DNA from: Diplosphaera chodatii
Taxonomy: Eukaryota > Chlorophyta > Trebouxiophyceae > Prasiolales > Stichococcaceae
NCBI GenBank assembly: GCA_032358165.1
Contig: JAALGY010000012.1
Span: forward strand, 1,240,001-1,304,000
Length of the DNA stretch: 64,000 bases
Reading direction: 5' to 3'
A model generated the notes under the pieces. It saw nothing but the letters and a program-made list of their open reading frames with translations. It was not told where the DNA came from and did not search any database. Both the position numbers and the translations under genes were made by a program. Shown piece after piece: positions 1 through 14,075 of the stretch. Within the stretch, counting starts at the first letter, position 1, and each line of letters opens with the position of its first letter.

Positions 1-2004
1 GGGTGCCAGCGCACCGGGCGGCGCCCCAGCTCCTCTGCCACGGCGCGATAGCCGCCGTTGTACACGATGGCATGGTGCAAGTCGTACCGTCCCGCTGCAG
101 GTTGACATGCACGTCGTCCTTGTGTAAGCACTCAGCCACAACGTTCAGCAAGGGGCAGTATCATACGTGCCCGCTGGCTGATGCAGCAGGTGCGGCAGCA
201 GTGGTTGGTGAGCAGGGTGACGTGCGGCGAGCCGAGAGCTTTGGCCAAAGCGCCAGCGTGCACCTCCCAGCAGGGTGGAGCGGGAGGGCATGACGCGGGT
301 GCCCTCGGGCTCGGCCAGCAGCGTGGTGCCCGCGTCATCCAGCTCCACCTCCGCCGCCGTCTCCGGCGCGTCCCACAGGATGTCGCCGGTGACCTGCGCT
401 GCGGCGGACCCTTGATGAGAGGTGTGTGCAGATGGGAAAACCCTTACGCTGACTAACTCCAGGGACTGCGAGCCCAGGAGGTTTCCGTCGCAGGCTGCCA
501 TGTGAGGAGTGGACGCGCCACACAGGTGGCTGCACCTGGTTGTAGAAGTAGGTCTGGTTGTCATCGGCGTCCACATTGTGCTGCGTCCAGGCGCTGGTGA
601 TGAAGCGGCTCAGCTCCCGGTCCAGCGCATCCTCGTTGTCCCAAAACCCTGGCGGTCGCCGCCGCGAGCGCAGCTGCAGCCCCTCAGCCACCTGCAACGT
701 GGGGTAACATAGCATAGCCTCCTACATAGGCCTAGGTCCCGCGTCCCTCCTGCTCGAAGCTTTTGCAGAAGCATGTGTTGCGCAAAGCAGGCTGAGTGGG
801 CGTCGTGAGGCCTACAGAAGCAGCATTCAGCAGACAAACAGACAACACACCTCCAAGAAGCCGCCAGCGGCCTCGATCAAGGGCACGAGGTGCGCATGGC
901 CACCCTGCACCAGCGACTTAAGGCTGGGCATGTATGCTACGGCCTGCCCGTTCCGCCTGGCATTCGCCGCCGCTACCCCCTGCAGTTCTGGGACCATGTC
1001 AGTGCAGGTAGCTGCAGCAGCGAGGTGAAGCCAGCATGCCTGCAGGCTCCGCCATTCTGCAACTGCCAGTGAGCTGCAGTGCACAAGCAGCACAGTGAGT
1101 GCTGAATGCCTCCAGCACCTGCAGAATGGGCCGCAAGTAGCTGAGCAGCATCCGGCGGCGGCCAATATCCAACAGACCAGGCGGCGGAGCTATATACACA
1201 ACCTGCACTTTGCAAGCACAGTCCGGGTCTCGACTGCATGTGAACGTTGATGGCCTTCACTCGCGAGCAACAGCAGTTTGTTGTTGCTTCCCCCACAAGA
1301 TGGCGGCCAAGACTTGCCTGCTGATCTGCATCCAGGCGCTGCAAGATCGGCGGCACGAAGGGTATCAGGTGCATCTCGAGCATGTCGCCACTCTCAGCAC
1401 TGTCTCCTGGGGCAGCACCGCTCACGACGCGCAGAACGGTGTACCCCAGCGAGGCTTCATCTGTTGTGATGATCTGCAACAGACCGCAGCAGCTGTGAGG
1501 TCATGCCTGCACCGCGTCTGCGTGCAGTACTGGTGCGCACATGCAAGGTCTGCAGACGAGTGCACGCTCTGCGCAAAACCCTACCTCGCGGACGGTGCCA
1601 ATATCCTGATTCAGTGCCGTGGCGTCTCGGACACGCCAGCCCATCACGGCGGCGCCGCCAGCCAGGCCGTGCATCTGGTGCCGCCTGGCCCACCGCTGAG
1701 AGGTCGTGGGCTGGGCAAACCGCTCTGCGTAGACGTCCAGCTCAGCTGCGGAGGCAGCTGCGCCTCTCTGTGAACTGGCGATGCTGCTGCATGCCGCCAT
1801 ATCATGGTGCGTACCATTCCGCCCTGCCAGGCTTCTGGCATGTGCTGCAGGCAATCCGTGCCATGCGTGCGTCGGTTGCCCACTGCTGTGCACCGTATGG
1901 CAGCTCTCAGTGCTAGCTGGTACCAGACATCCCACAGCAGCTATGCTGTGCAGAGATGTGAACGGTTGCAGCAGCAACGGCCGGCCGGACATCGTGGCAA
2001 ACAT
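1..2004 (-). CDS. Unidentified plant/algal protein with RPPG-FW and GGY motifs (3' end off window)
   Basis: I do not recognise a named family. Exons read leftwards from an ATG at 2004. An early exon carries RWARRHQMHGLAGG and WRVRDATAL (about 1770-1600), followed by DMLEMHLIPFVPPILQRL (about 1400), then RRRMLLSYLRPILQVLEAF (about 1150). A further exon reads MPSLKSLVQGGHAHLV plus IEAAGGF (about 940-850), then RRRPPGFWDN and LDRELSRFI (about 680-600). The last exon contains MPSRSTLLGGARW and, at the window edge, RYDLHHAIVYNGGYRAVAEEL. The pattern 'L..L...G..DL..AI...GGY..VA..L' occurs twice and resembles a small repeated module of uncharacterised plastid-type plant proteins; that link is from memory. 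The stop codon lies outside the window. The gene diverges from the helicase, with only 190 bp between start codons. Confidence 0.55.
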
Positions 2005-2194
2005 CTTGCAACTGCTGACGACATGTGCAAAACGCCTGTGTGTTAGTGCTGAACCAAGGTGGGTTGAGCAGGCAGGAAGCAGCCAGGCATACGCACGTGC
2101 GTGTCGGCTGCATCAGGTGCAGCGGCAACCTTAACCTCTTTACCATTGGCAAATCCAAAGCAGCCAAGTGTGACTCCCAACTCAACATCAGACG
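2005..2194. promoter_or_regulatory. Short divergent promoter region
   Basis: The 190 bp between two outward-facing ATGs must hold both 5' UTRs and core promoters, assuming both starts are right. No clear TATA box is visible. Confidence 0.35.
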
Positions 2195-5128
<2,934 letters not shown>

Positions 5129-5335
5129 TGAATTGTTACGTGCCCGTTCTATCAGTATACGGAGTGTGACGATTGTAGGCACAATGTTTGTGACAGTAGA
5201 GTAAGGATGTCGAGGAAGTTCCAGCATGGGCATTGGAACAAATGTTAGCTGCTGACTCCCTCAGCCATCCGCCATGCACTCCATTGCCTCTGCTGCCTGG
5301 ACAGTGTTGACATACTGCTGGACTGGTGTCCTGTA

Positions 5336-5340
5336 TGTAA
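5336..5340 (+). terminator. Candidate polyadenylation signal TGTAA for the helicase
   Basis: TGTAA, the usual green-algal poly(A) signal, lies about 208 nt after the helicase stop and only about 22 nt before the stop of the convergent peptidyl-tRNA hydrolase gene. If used, the two transcripts would overlap. Confidence 0.4.
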
Positions 5341-5361
5341 CGATCATGGCAGCAAGCGGCA

Positions 5362-6721
5362 CTATGTGCGCACGCCAGAGATCGCACGGTCCATGCCTTC
5401 AACAAGCACCGCCTTGACGATGTCCATGGTGTCTTGGATGCCGAACTGCATCTCCTTCCACTCGTCCTTTGCAAAGTCCTGGCAGCACAGGGCAACAACC
5501 AGCCATCAGCGCATGGCTCGAAGGCACGGAGGTACGCTGGACGGCGTGCAGCATTGTGTACTGAGATGCAGTGGCACACCTCCAGGACATAGTCTGCAAT
5601 GTTTCTTTGGCCAGCGGGGCGCCCGATCCCTGCACACAGGAACAGGCTCTGCCTAAGATGATGCATCAATGAGCTGGCGGCGGCATCATAGGAGATGACG
5701 ACCAACACCCTGGCAAGCACGCAGCATGCCGCACCTACGCGGATGCGAGCAAAGTCCAGGCTGTTGCCCAGCAGCGCGACGATGCTGCGCATGCCATTGT
5801 GGCCGCCGTGGCCGCCCTTAGCGCGCAGCCGCATCTTGGCCGTGGGCAGGTCCAGGTCATCGTAGATCACCAGCACGTGATCCTGCTGCACCTGCAACAT
5901 GGTAGAACTGAATGTCACATCACATGGACTCGAAGAGCCTGCCAGAGCCTGCAAAAGCTGGGCAACCTTAGACACAATACAATGCCAGCCTTCAAGAGCA
6001 AGCTCTGGCACCTCAGTGTGCACACCGTTCGCACGTGCGCCCTCAAGAACAACACAAGACACCAGGGGTGCATGTGCACACACTTTGTAGTAGTCCATGA
6101 GCTTCCGGACGGCCTTGCCGCTGCTGTTCATAAAGGTGGTCGGCTTGGCAAGCAGCACGGGGGCGCCATGCAGCCGCCCCCTGCCGACGAGCGCATTGTG
6201 CTGCTTCTGAGTCACCGCAATGCCGGCCTCGGCGCCCAGGCGGTCAATGATCTTGAAGCCAATCTGCACTGCCCGACAGGCGTGTGAGTCCATGCTGCAC
6301 AGAAGGTGCGCCGTCCACTGCTTGCCCAGCCACACACAGCCTGGTGGTGCAGCCGGTGCCAGGGTGACCCGCAAGCAAGCGAGCTCACGTTGTGCCTGGT
6401 GTCTTCGTACTGTGCGCCGGGGTTGCCGAGGCCAACCACGAGCCAAGTATCATTGGCTGCGGCATCACCATTGGCGGAGGCGCCCGCGGCGACTGATGCT
6501 GTCCCCCGCTTGCCGCGGCAGACACTGAGGGACAGCCCCAGCGTGCCGGACTGTGAACTGACGGCTGTGGACACTGCTGCCGTTGCTCTGTTTGACCGCC
6601 AACTCTGCGCCTGGATCGTGCCAAGGTAGGTGTGCGTCCTACACAGGCGCAGCGGCGAAGCAAGATGTCGTACAGCGTTGGCGAGTGGCAATCTAGCGCC
6701 GATGCAAGCTCGTGTGTGCAT
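5362..6721 (-). CDS. Peptidyl-tRNA hydrolase, organellar Pth type
   Basis: Cleaves the ester bond of peptidyl-tRNA so that stalled tRNAs can be recycled. The ATG at 6721 opens an Arg/Ser/Ala-rich leader of about 90 residues, typical of a plastid or mitochondrial transit peptide. The bacterial-type Pth core follows: VVGLGNPGAQYEDTRHNV with the catalytic His, then GFKIIDRLG, KPTTFMNSSG with the substrate-binding Asn, VIYDDLDLP with the conserved Asp, and KGGHGGHNGMRSI. Later exons encode IADYVLEV and DFAKDEWKEMQFGIQDTMD, ending at the TAG at 5362-5364. All hallmark residues are present. The two introns around 6070-5895 and 5735-5640 stay open in the coding frame. Convergent with the helicase, divergent from the first MRS2 gene. 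Confidence 0.93.
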
Positions 6722-7279
6722 GTATCAGGTTTGCTTCAGGTTTGGGTGTCAAGGTGACAGCAAAGTGCCAGCAGCAGTGCCGGCCGCCACGGGCGCCCAC
6801 CGGCATGAAATGCAGATGTGTGTTGTCTGCAGCACGGGAAAGTGAACAGCAGCTGTTGCAGAAGGAGATGCAAATGTCAAGATGAGATCAAGCAGAGGTA
6901 CACCAGACGTCAAGGTCATTCAAGCTTGCCTGCTGGATGCTGCATGTGCCTCACCTCAGCATCTGCAGCGTGCAATCGTGCATACGCTCTATGTCCACCC
7001 CTTTGGGGGTCGATTCACTTCACTTCACACTGTAAGCTCAGGAGCTTGCGCATAGTGGTGCTCTGACAGCTTGCAGAGGCCAGCAGCAGTCGCTGTGCAG
7101 CATCAGTGCCTTGCACGGGGTGATTTAGCCACAGACTTGGCTGGCATCCGAGTGCACCCTGTTGCTGCACTTGCTTCTTCAAGCCTGCTGGTGGCTGCTG
7201 TAGCCTGCCAAGATGTAGCGCAACGCCTTGCCAGGCAGGCTGGCCACTGATCAGCTTTACAGACCGGCTGACGTGCAAG
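6722..7279. promoter_or_regulatory. Divergent intergenic region, Pth / MRS2 copy A
   Basis: About 560 bp between two outward-facing starts, presumably both promoters. I see no coding exon or distinctive motif; an upstream non-coding or short coding exon of the MRS2 gene cannot be excluded. Confidence 0.35.
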
Positions 7280-10200
7280 ATGAACGGGACACCGCCGCTA
7301 CCTCTGTCTGTTGCAGCGGCTGCGGCAGCTGCGCAGCGCCCTGCAGCAGTCGAGCTCGCTGTCCAGTGCGTTGTCATGCTGCCCATCCATGAATGCATCT
7401 GCACAGCGTAACACAAGTGCGGCCTTGGCTTGCCCTGGGTGCGCTTCAGCCAAGCGTCAGTATGTGCCAGTATATGCCAGAGTGTTGGCCAGCCTTGCAT
7501 GTGCTCACGCATGCAGAGCACGCAAAGCAGCGATCGCCAAATCGATTGGGCCCAAGGGGCTGCGGCACAAGTGGCTGCGGCTGGATGCAGAGGGCGACAC
7601 CCTGGTGCTGACCACCAACAAGTCCAGCTTGACTGCGCGCCTGGGCGTACAGGTACACCCTGCCCTTCTTGAAACGTGCCACCGCAGTAGTGCTGATGCA
7701 CCTTGACCCTGGACACACAGGTCACAAGCGGCTCAGAAGTTTGCACAGTCCAGCGGAGCCACACTCGAGTGCGTCTGCATCCCCGGGGCCATCTTATGCC
7801 GAGATGTCAAGCGAACTGCCTGGCATGCTAGGCACGGGATCTGCGGCTGCTGGACGCAGCGCCGGTGAGCTCGCCGCCGGCCGTGCTCGCACGTGACAAG
7901 GCCATCATCGTCAACCTGGAGTTCATCAAGTGCATCATCACCACAGGCAAGTGCAGTCGCAAGTGTGTTCTGTCGAGCTGTGTTCGAGAGCGATGCTCAG
8001 ATGCACTAGATATTGTGTTCTGTCGAGCTGTGTTCGAGAGCGATGCTCAGATGCACTAGATATTGTCAACGCGCAGCTCGGCTCAACCATATGCTTGGGT
8101 GCTTCGCAGATCATGCACTGATCCTGGACTCGGGCGAGCCCCGGCTGCTGGCATTCGTTGAGGAGATGCGCCGGCGGCTACGGGTGAGTGGCGCATGCAG
8201 ATGAGGCCAGGCAAATGCTCGCGGCATGCAAATTGATGGCGACCTTCTGCACCATGAGCAGCAGTTAAAACTCTTATAAATTGCAGCATGCTGTAGGGAA
8301 CTGATGTCAGCGGCAGCGTCTTCAGCTTTGGTGACGAGCTCAAGGGCGCTCAAGCGCATGGCAATGGCGCCATCCCATACACCACCAGTGCTGCCATGGC
8401 AGCCGCCGGCCTGAATGCTCTGGCGGATGACGATGAACGGGGCGCGATGCTGGAAAAGGCGTTTGCCCCCAGCGATGCTGGCAGCGACGGCAGCCACAGG
8501 TGCAGTTCCCTGGGTTTCTCGGATCGCCTGGTGCTAGATTTGCCATCGGCTGGACCACCACAATGCCGTGTGCTTGGCTTGGGGAAGTCTGCTTGCATAG
8601 TCAGCCCCGCTCATGCGCCTGCTGTGCATTCCATGCAGCCGGCAGGAGTCGCCGCGCTTTGCGCCGCGCATCGCCGGCCGCCTGGAGCTGACGGACATTG
8701 CGGAGGAGATGCCCTTCGAGATGCGTGTGCTCGAGGCTGCCCTCGACTTCGTGCGTCCTCCTACTTCCGATGCCTGCGACCTCCATTGCGCTCTTGGACC
8801 TTGGAATGGCTCAGCTGCTTAAGCTCGTCGTCCAGGAGGTTGCCACAAGGCTGCCACACACGCTCCAGCTGGGCGTCACGCTCACCCTCCTGCATGTCAG
8901 GTGACCGCGTACATGGAGCACCTGACCTCGGACCTGGAGTCGGCCGCCCACCCCGCGCTGGACGCCATCATCAGTAAGGTGCGCCTGCAGCCCGATGTAT
9001 GGCTCCCTTGTATTCTTAGCGTCACTGTGAGCAGCAGCGGTTGTGGCAGTCCTCATGTTGACTCTGCTGACCATTCCGTTGACATCTGACTGCAGCTGAC
9101 AGAGCGGCGACTGGACAGACTGCGCACAATCAAGAGCCGCATGGTCCGCCTCAACACCCGTGTCGAGACGGTATGCTGAACGTGCCTGTCGTCCCGCATT
9201 TCTGGCAGCTGCCATCAGCAGCGCTTGGCTTCCTTTGCCGCTGTCAGCAGACCTAGTTTGGCCCTGAGCCCTTGGTACGTTGCGTGGCAGATTCGGGAGC
9301 TGCTTGAGAAGCTGCTGGATGATGATGATGACATGCGCGACATGAACCTTGCCGCCAGGTGAGGTGTTGGCATGTCGGGCTTGCCCACACGCCGTGTTTC
9401 AGCAACGCGCAGGCAGTGGACCCTCCAGGGTTGTGCCTTGGACAGGGGAGTACATGAACACGTCGAGGCTGGTGCCTGCTGTTGTCAGGGTGCGGCAGGA
9501 GGAGCGGCAGAGCCTGTGGCGGCTGTCCTCGGTGCCGGGCTGCGGGGAGGGGGCGCCCGAGCTGTTTGACAGGGAGGAGGAGGAGGAGCGCGACAAGGAC
9601 CAGGTGTGTGACAAAATAAGCTTGTAACCAATTAACCTTGAAAATTACTAGCTTATCTACAACTTATCAACTAACAAAGTTAGTTAATTAATTAATTAGT
9701 AGATTGCTTGATAGGTTACCAAAACTTAAGTTTTATTCAAGTGTAAACTTCATTAACGCAGCCGCTTTGCTGCTCACTGCTCTTGAGGTTTTACCTGCTG
9801 GGTCGTTTGCTCGAACGTATGAAACAGTTTGTGTCTGTGTCTGCGGTTCCAAAGCTGTAAGCATTGGGTGTCAAGGGGGTGGGGATCGGTTCGCCAGAGG
9901 CTGAGGCATCTGGCGTCTGATGTGCGCCAGCTGGATCGATGCATCAGGAGCCACGGGTGCGTGCACGACTGTGGACTTCACCGTTGCAGGTGGAGCAACT
10001 GCTGGAGACGTATTTCATGAACCTGGACAACACCTGGAACCGGCTGCAGACGCTGGCGGAGTATGTCGATGACACCGAGGACTACATCAAGTTCGACGTA
10101 CGATTGTGACACCCTGTCCAGCAGACTTGCATTAACACGGGTGGCTGACGATAAGGGTTTCAAGGCTCGCTTACCTCAATATCCGCGCTTGCAGATCGAC

Positions 10201-10588
10201 ACCAAGAGAAACCAGTTCATCGAGGTGAACGTTTTGTCTGTCATCCTTTCTGGATGCTCCCTTCGTGTCATCTGCTTATCATGTTGGCTAACAGAGGTGC
10301 CTCATCAGGGTCCTTCACATTGCGCATCTTGAGCGGTGACGGTCAATACTTTCCGACCCTCTCCGTTCCGCTCTGCAGTACCGGCTGCTGATCATCATCG
10401 TGACATTTGGCGTCACTATGTACTCAAACATTTTCAACATCTTCGGCATGAACTTGGGCGCCAATGCCAGCTGGCGGGAGAGGAACAGCGTGTTTCAAGA
10501 GGTCGTGTGGATCTCTCTGGCAGGCTCAGTGGCGTTTGTGGCAGCAATGTTGTGGTGGGCTCGACAGAAGAAGCTGCTGTTGTACTAA
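7280..10588 (+). CDS. MRS2/CorA-type magnesium transporter, copy A
   Basis: Two-TM channel subunit for Mg2+ in mitochondrial, plastid or vacuolar membranes (family knowledge). The start is uncertain: ATG 7280 opens an Ala-rich exon. Conserved exons follow: GLRHKWLRLDAEGDT (about 7560), ARDLRLLDAAPVSSPPAV and NLEFIKCIIT (about 7840-7945), ILDSGEPRLLAFVEEMRRR (about 8120), EEMPFEMRVLEAALD (about 8700), MEHLTSDLESAAHPALDAI (about 8910), LTERRLDRLRTIKSRMVRL (about 9095), IRELLEKLLDDDDDMRDMNL (about 9295), then VEQLLETYFMNLDNTWN (about 9990) and KRNQFIEV. The last exon holds TM1 with the signature FGMNLG at about 10445, then TM2 and a basic tail, ending at 10588. The pore motif GMN is intact. A 50-bp tandem duplication and an AT-rich intron lie inside the gene. 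Convergent with a paralogue 239 bp away. Confidence 0.9.
7964..8066 (+). repeat. Perfect 50-bp tandem duplication in an intron
   Basis: The unit starting TGTGTTCTGTCGAGCTGTG and ending GCACTAGATAT occurs at 7964-8013 and again, base for base, at 8014-8063, with three further matching bases. It lies in the intron of MRS2 copy A between the NLEFIKCIIT exon and the ILDSGEPR exon. The absence of any mismatch suggests a recent slippage or unequal-exchange event. Confidence 0.95.
9615..9760 (+). other. AT-rich intron segment with short inverted repeats
   Basis: Directly after the exon ending EERDKDQ, about 145 bp are strongly AT-rich against the GC-rich surroundings, including AACTAACAAAGTTAGTT and TTAATTAATTAATTA. 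The paralogous gene has an AT-rich intron at the same splice junction (about 11680-11775). Confidence 0.7.
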
Positions 10589-10826
10589 AGAAGCACTAGT
10601 TATCAAGCACGACTTCAGCTTCGTGACGGTTGTACATCTAGTCCAGTCATGAGCTGGCAAACTATCTGAAGGAACCGATTGTTAGCACATGCTGCCACAC
10701 TGTACACTATAGTAATAGGTTCTGCTGAGGCTGCTGTGGACACAGCATTGCATAGTCTGAAACCACCACTACATACGCCCGACTGTACCAGTCTCACCAC
10801 CGTTGCAAATGATGTGCAGTGGGTCA

Positions 10827-13800
10827 TCACCACATCAACATGCGCTTGTAGCGCATGTATGCCAGGCTCAGGAACAGCAGCACAGCGCTGCCAGCGCATG
10901 CTACCACTGCCGTCAGCGTGAACCCAAGCTGTGAGTCACGGAACGAGCGGCCCTGCAGGGAAACGATGGCAAGCAATGGCAACGTGCTGCTCTACTTTCG
11001 TGTCATCATCACCAGCTTGCTGGTCACAGTGCTGAGCGTGGCACGTAGCAGCATGTCGGCTCGTGTGTAGAGGTGCGAAGGAAGCCATGTGCGCGGTGCA
11101 CACCTCCCCAAGCGGCAGCCCTGTTGTGCCCAGGTTCATTGTGAAGATGTTGAACACATTGGTGGCGACCAGCGCCGCGACCATGAAGAACTGGATGATG
11201 AGCCGATACTGCAGCCATGATGAGTGCAGAGGCACGGTCACGGTCACAGCGAGCCATGCAGATGCTTCGGTGCTGCGCATCAATTACAGGCAGCTGCAAC
11301 TTCTCCCACTCTGATGCACATGCTCCCGTACACATCTCTGCGATGCAATGTGCCTGCTGTAACCATGCGAGTCACCTCAATGAATCTGTTACGCTGCGTG
11401 TCGATCTCGAACTTGATGTAGTCCTCGGTGTCGTCGACATACTCCGCCAGCGTCTGCAGCTTGTTGTACGTGTTGTCCAGGTTCATGAAGTACGTCTCCA
11501 ACACCTGCTCCACCTGCATCCGACACTTGCAGCACCGTCACACCACTGTGCACATTGCCCTTGCCACATACATAAACGGCTGTTCCTTGCAGATCAACAT
11601 GGTACGGCGACCATATGGTTGCTGGAGCTGCCGGGAGCCAGCGTCGCGGGCTGCGCGCCTGGTCCTTGTGTCAACGACGCATAAAACTGTGTATCTGAAA
11701 CGTCAAGAAGCTTTCAAACAAAATACCAGAGAGTTTGCTACAACTGCACACACAATAGCTTGTAACACCTGGTCCTTGTCCTGCTCGCGTTCCTCGTCGC
11801 GGTCAAAGGCGGTGAGGGAGGCGCGCTGCAGGTGGCCGCGCGCGTCGCCCGCGCGGGGGGTGGGGCCGCCGCCCCCCGTCGCCCGCCACTGCGTCATCGC
11901 CGCGTTGCGCGCCCTGCAGCGCACGGCGCAGAGCGTCTTCCAGGAATTGTGCGCCTGTGGATGTGCGCCGCTGCGATGAGCAGCTGAACATGCGCAGCAC
12001 GACCTGTGCTCAAGTGAACACGACTGCTGTGACTGGCACTGCCGTGGAATGCAATCCGCAGGACGCTGACCGAGCAGAAAGGTTCATATCGCGCATGTCC
12101 TCGTCATCGTCCAACAGCTTTTCCAGGAGCTCTCGGATCTGCAGTTGACAACAACCTGCCCTCATGAAATTACACAATACGAAGAGTGGACAACACACTG
12201 CAACGCAAGCCATGGCAACTGCGTGAATCTTATGCGGCATGCCAAAATTGTCACAAAAGCATCTGTGACAGCTCTCAAGATAGGCTCACCGTCTCCACAC
12301 GTGTGTTGAGGCGCACCATGCGGTTCTTGACGCTGCGCAGCCTGTCAAGACGCCGCATCGTCACCTGCAGAACCGCCAGCGCTGACGGTGATCAGCCGTT
12401 GCCTGACAGCTGTACTAGTTGCAACTGCAAAGGATGGCATCTGAACGGTGCTGCTTGGCAACATCACACCTGGTCGTGCCATCTGGACTGAGCACTTGTG
12501 CAATGTCCTCGATACGCAGCGCAGAAAAGGAATGTTCACCTTCTGCACAATGGCATCCAGCACAGGGTGGGCGACCCGTTCGAGCTCGGTCACCAGGTAC
12601 TCCAGGAACATGGTCACAAAGTCCAGCACCACCTGCAGTCGGTGCATTTCGAGCGTGGACCCTGCCGTCCAGCTGTGCTTCGAGAGTGCCCCTCGCATCT
12701 GAACCCCAGCCTTTTCAAGTTTCCGTGCTGTGGCAGCCAGGCCATGTGCACAAGGAGTAACCAGCACTGCAGCATGTGGTGCCACACACCGCCCAAACGG
12801 TCATGGACTGCGAAGCGGCTCTTGCAAGGTGCCAGGCGGGCTCAGGTAGCAGCGGGTCGGCTGTGGCAAGTCTTTGACATGCTTAGCAAAGCATGCAAGT
12901 GGCACCTCGAGGGCCCTCAGCTCGAAGGGCGCCTCCTCTGTGATGCCCGGCAGCGCGTCCAGTGGCGCCCGGAAGCTGAAGCCGCCGGCATCCTCGCTGT
13001 CGCTGCTGCCGCCCTGCAGCTTCTGGTTGCCCCAATCCTCTGGGTCCTGCGTTCGATGTCGCCTGACTGAGTCTGCTCATGACAGCAAAGGCCAGCACAG
13101 TTGTGATGATGTCACTTGAGTCTCTCCTTGCCGAAGCAGAGCAGGTGCTCGATGCAAGGGAGGAACACTGCATGGATGTGCCACTCCCAACACGCTGGCA
13201 GCCTGTCTGTGCCCACCCGCAGCCGGCGGCGGTGCTCCTGCACGAAGGCCGCCACCCGGTCCTCGCCCGAATCCATGATCATCACGAAGTCTGCACAATG
13301 CCCAGTATAGAGTTTGGCTAGGGTCCAAGGCCCGATACTTGGATGCATGCCCAGTGCCAGTTCAGGCACATATCAGCACACATGTCAGTCTTGCAGATTG
13401 ATGAATCTAGCACACCTGTGGTGATGATGCACTTAAGGAATTCGAGGTTGATGACGATTGCCTTGTCCCGCACCAGCAGCGCCGGCGGAGAGCTGCTTGG
13501 CTGCGCGTCCAGCAGCCGCAAGTCCCGCGGCTGCAGGAAAGAGACGGCAACAGTATCGAATGGAGACACATCCCCACAGGGATGCTTTGTGATCGAGTAC
13601 CCCTTGCGCATGTCATCACGTCCTTCATGATGTTGGCTGGTACACTCAGCAGGTGTGTTGTCAGCCTGAACCTATAAATGACGAGCATTCCTCCAGCCCA
13701 CCTGCACGCCATAGCGGTTGTGGATGGCGGCCTTGCTCATGGTGACCTGGCATGTGTCGCCGTCAGCGTCCATGCGCAGCCATCGGTGTCGGAGCTTGTT

Positions 13801-14075
13801 GGCTACAACCTTTTTGTTCTTGCCCAGCAGCATACTGCGACAGCAATATGATGTGCAGGAGTGACGGACCTTCCTCAAAGTCCGCAGCGCGCATGCAGCG
13901 CTCGCTGTGTTGTTGAGCATAAATAACAAATTCGTGCTATATTGATAATGTGCACCCACCTGGTAGCGACGGTCTTGTCAGACACCACCCGCTGAGCATC
14001 AGTCTCGGTGCCAGCGCCGCTGCTGCCTGACACCGATGGCTGCAGCTTCAGCAGAGGGTTCGACTCCACACCCAT
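10827..14075 (-). CDS. MRS2/CorA-type magnesium transporter, copy B (TMN variant)
   Basis: Same family and nearly the same exon order as the convergent copy A. ATG 14075 opens MGVESNPLLKLQPSVSGSSG; then LRHRWLRMDADGDTCQV (about 13780), RDLRLLDAQPSSSPPALL and LEFLKCIIT (about 13520-13430), IMDSGEDRVAAFVQEHRRR (about 13270), ITEEAPFELRALEVPL (about 12940), LVTELERVAHPVLDAIVQK (about 12590), MRRLDRLRSVKNRMVRLNT (about 12350), IRELLEKLLDDDEDMRDMNL (about 12120), a Gly/Pro-rich insert and FDRDEEREQDKDQ (about 11790), and VEQVLETYFMNLDNTYN (about 11510). TM1 reads NVFNIFTMNLGT (about 11170-11140): the normally invariant Gly of GMN is Thr. A final exon with TM2 and tail YMRYKRMLM ends at 10827. No frameshift or stop is visible, so this looks like a working gene with altered pore sequence rather than a pseudogene. 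Confidence 0.88.

Noticed and set aside
5136..6446. 436-codon uninterrupted minus-strand frame
   Set aside because: Its middle is peptidyl-tRNA hydrolase exons 2-4 read through introns. The true gene uses a different 5' exon and splices out the intervening segments; the tail after YVLEV is intronic or 3' sequence.
9640..9720. AT-rich block as a possible transposon end or origin
   Set aside because: No target-site duplication, terminal repeats or coding remnant; the similarly placed AT-rich intron in the paralogue explains it better as intron sequence.
14050..14075. GGTTCGACTCC, resembling a tRNA T-loop
   Set aside because: It falls in the first exon of MRS2 copy B, and no acceptor stem or anticodon arm can be folded at the right spacing.
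10827..14075. MRS2 copy B as a pseudogene
   Set aside because: Despite the TMN change, every expected exon is open with usable splice sites and the second TM exon is intact, so decay is not supported.
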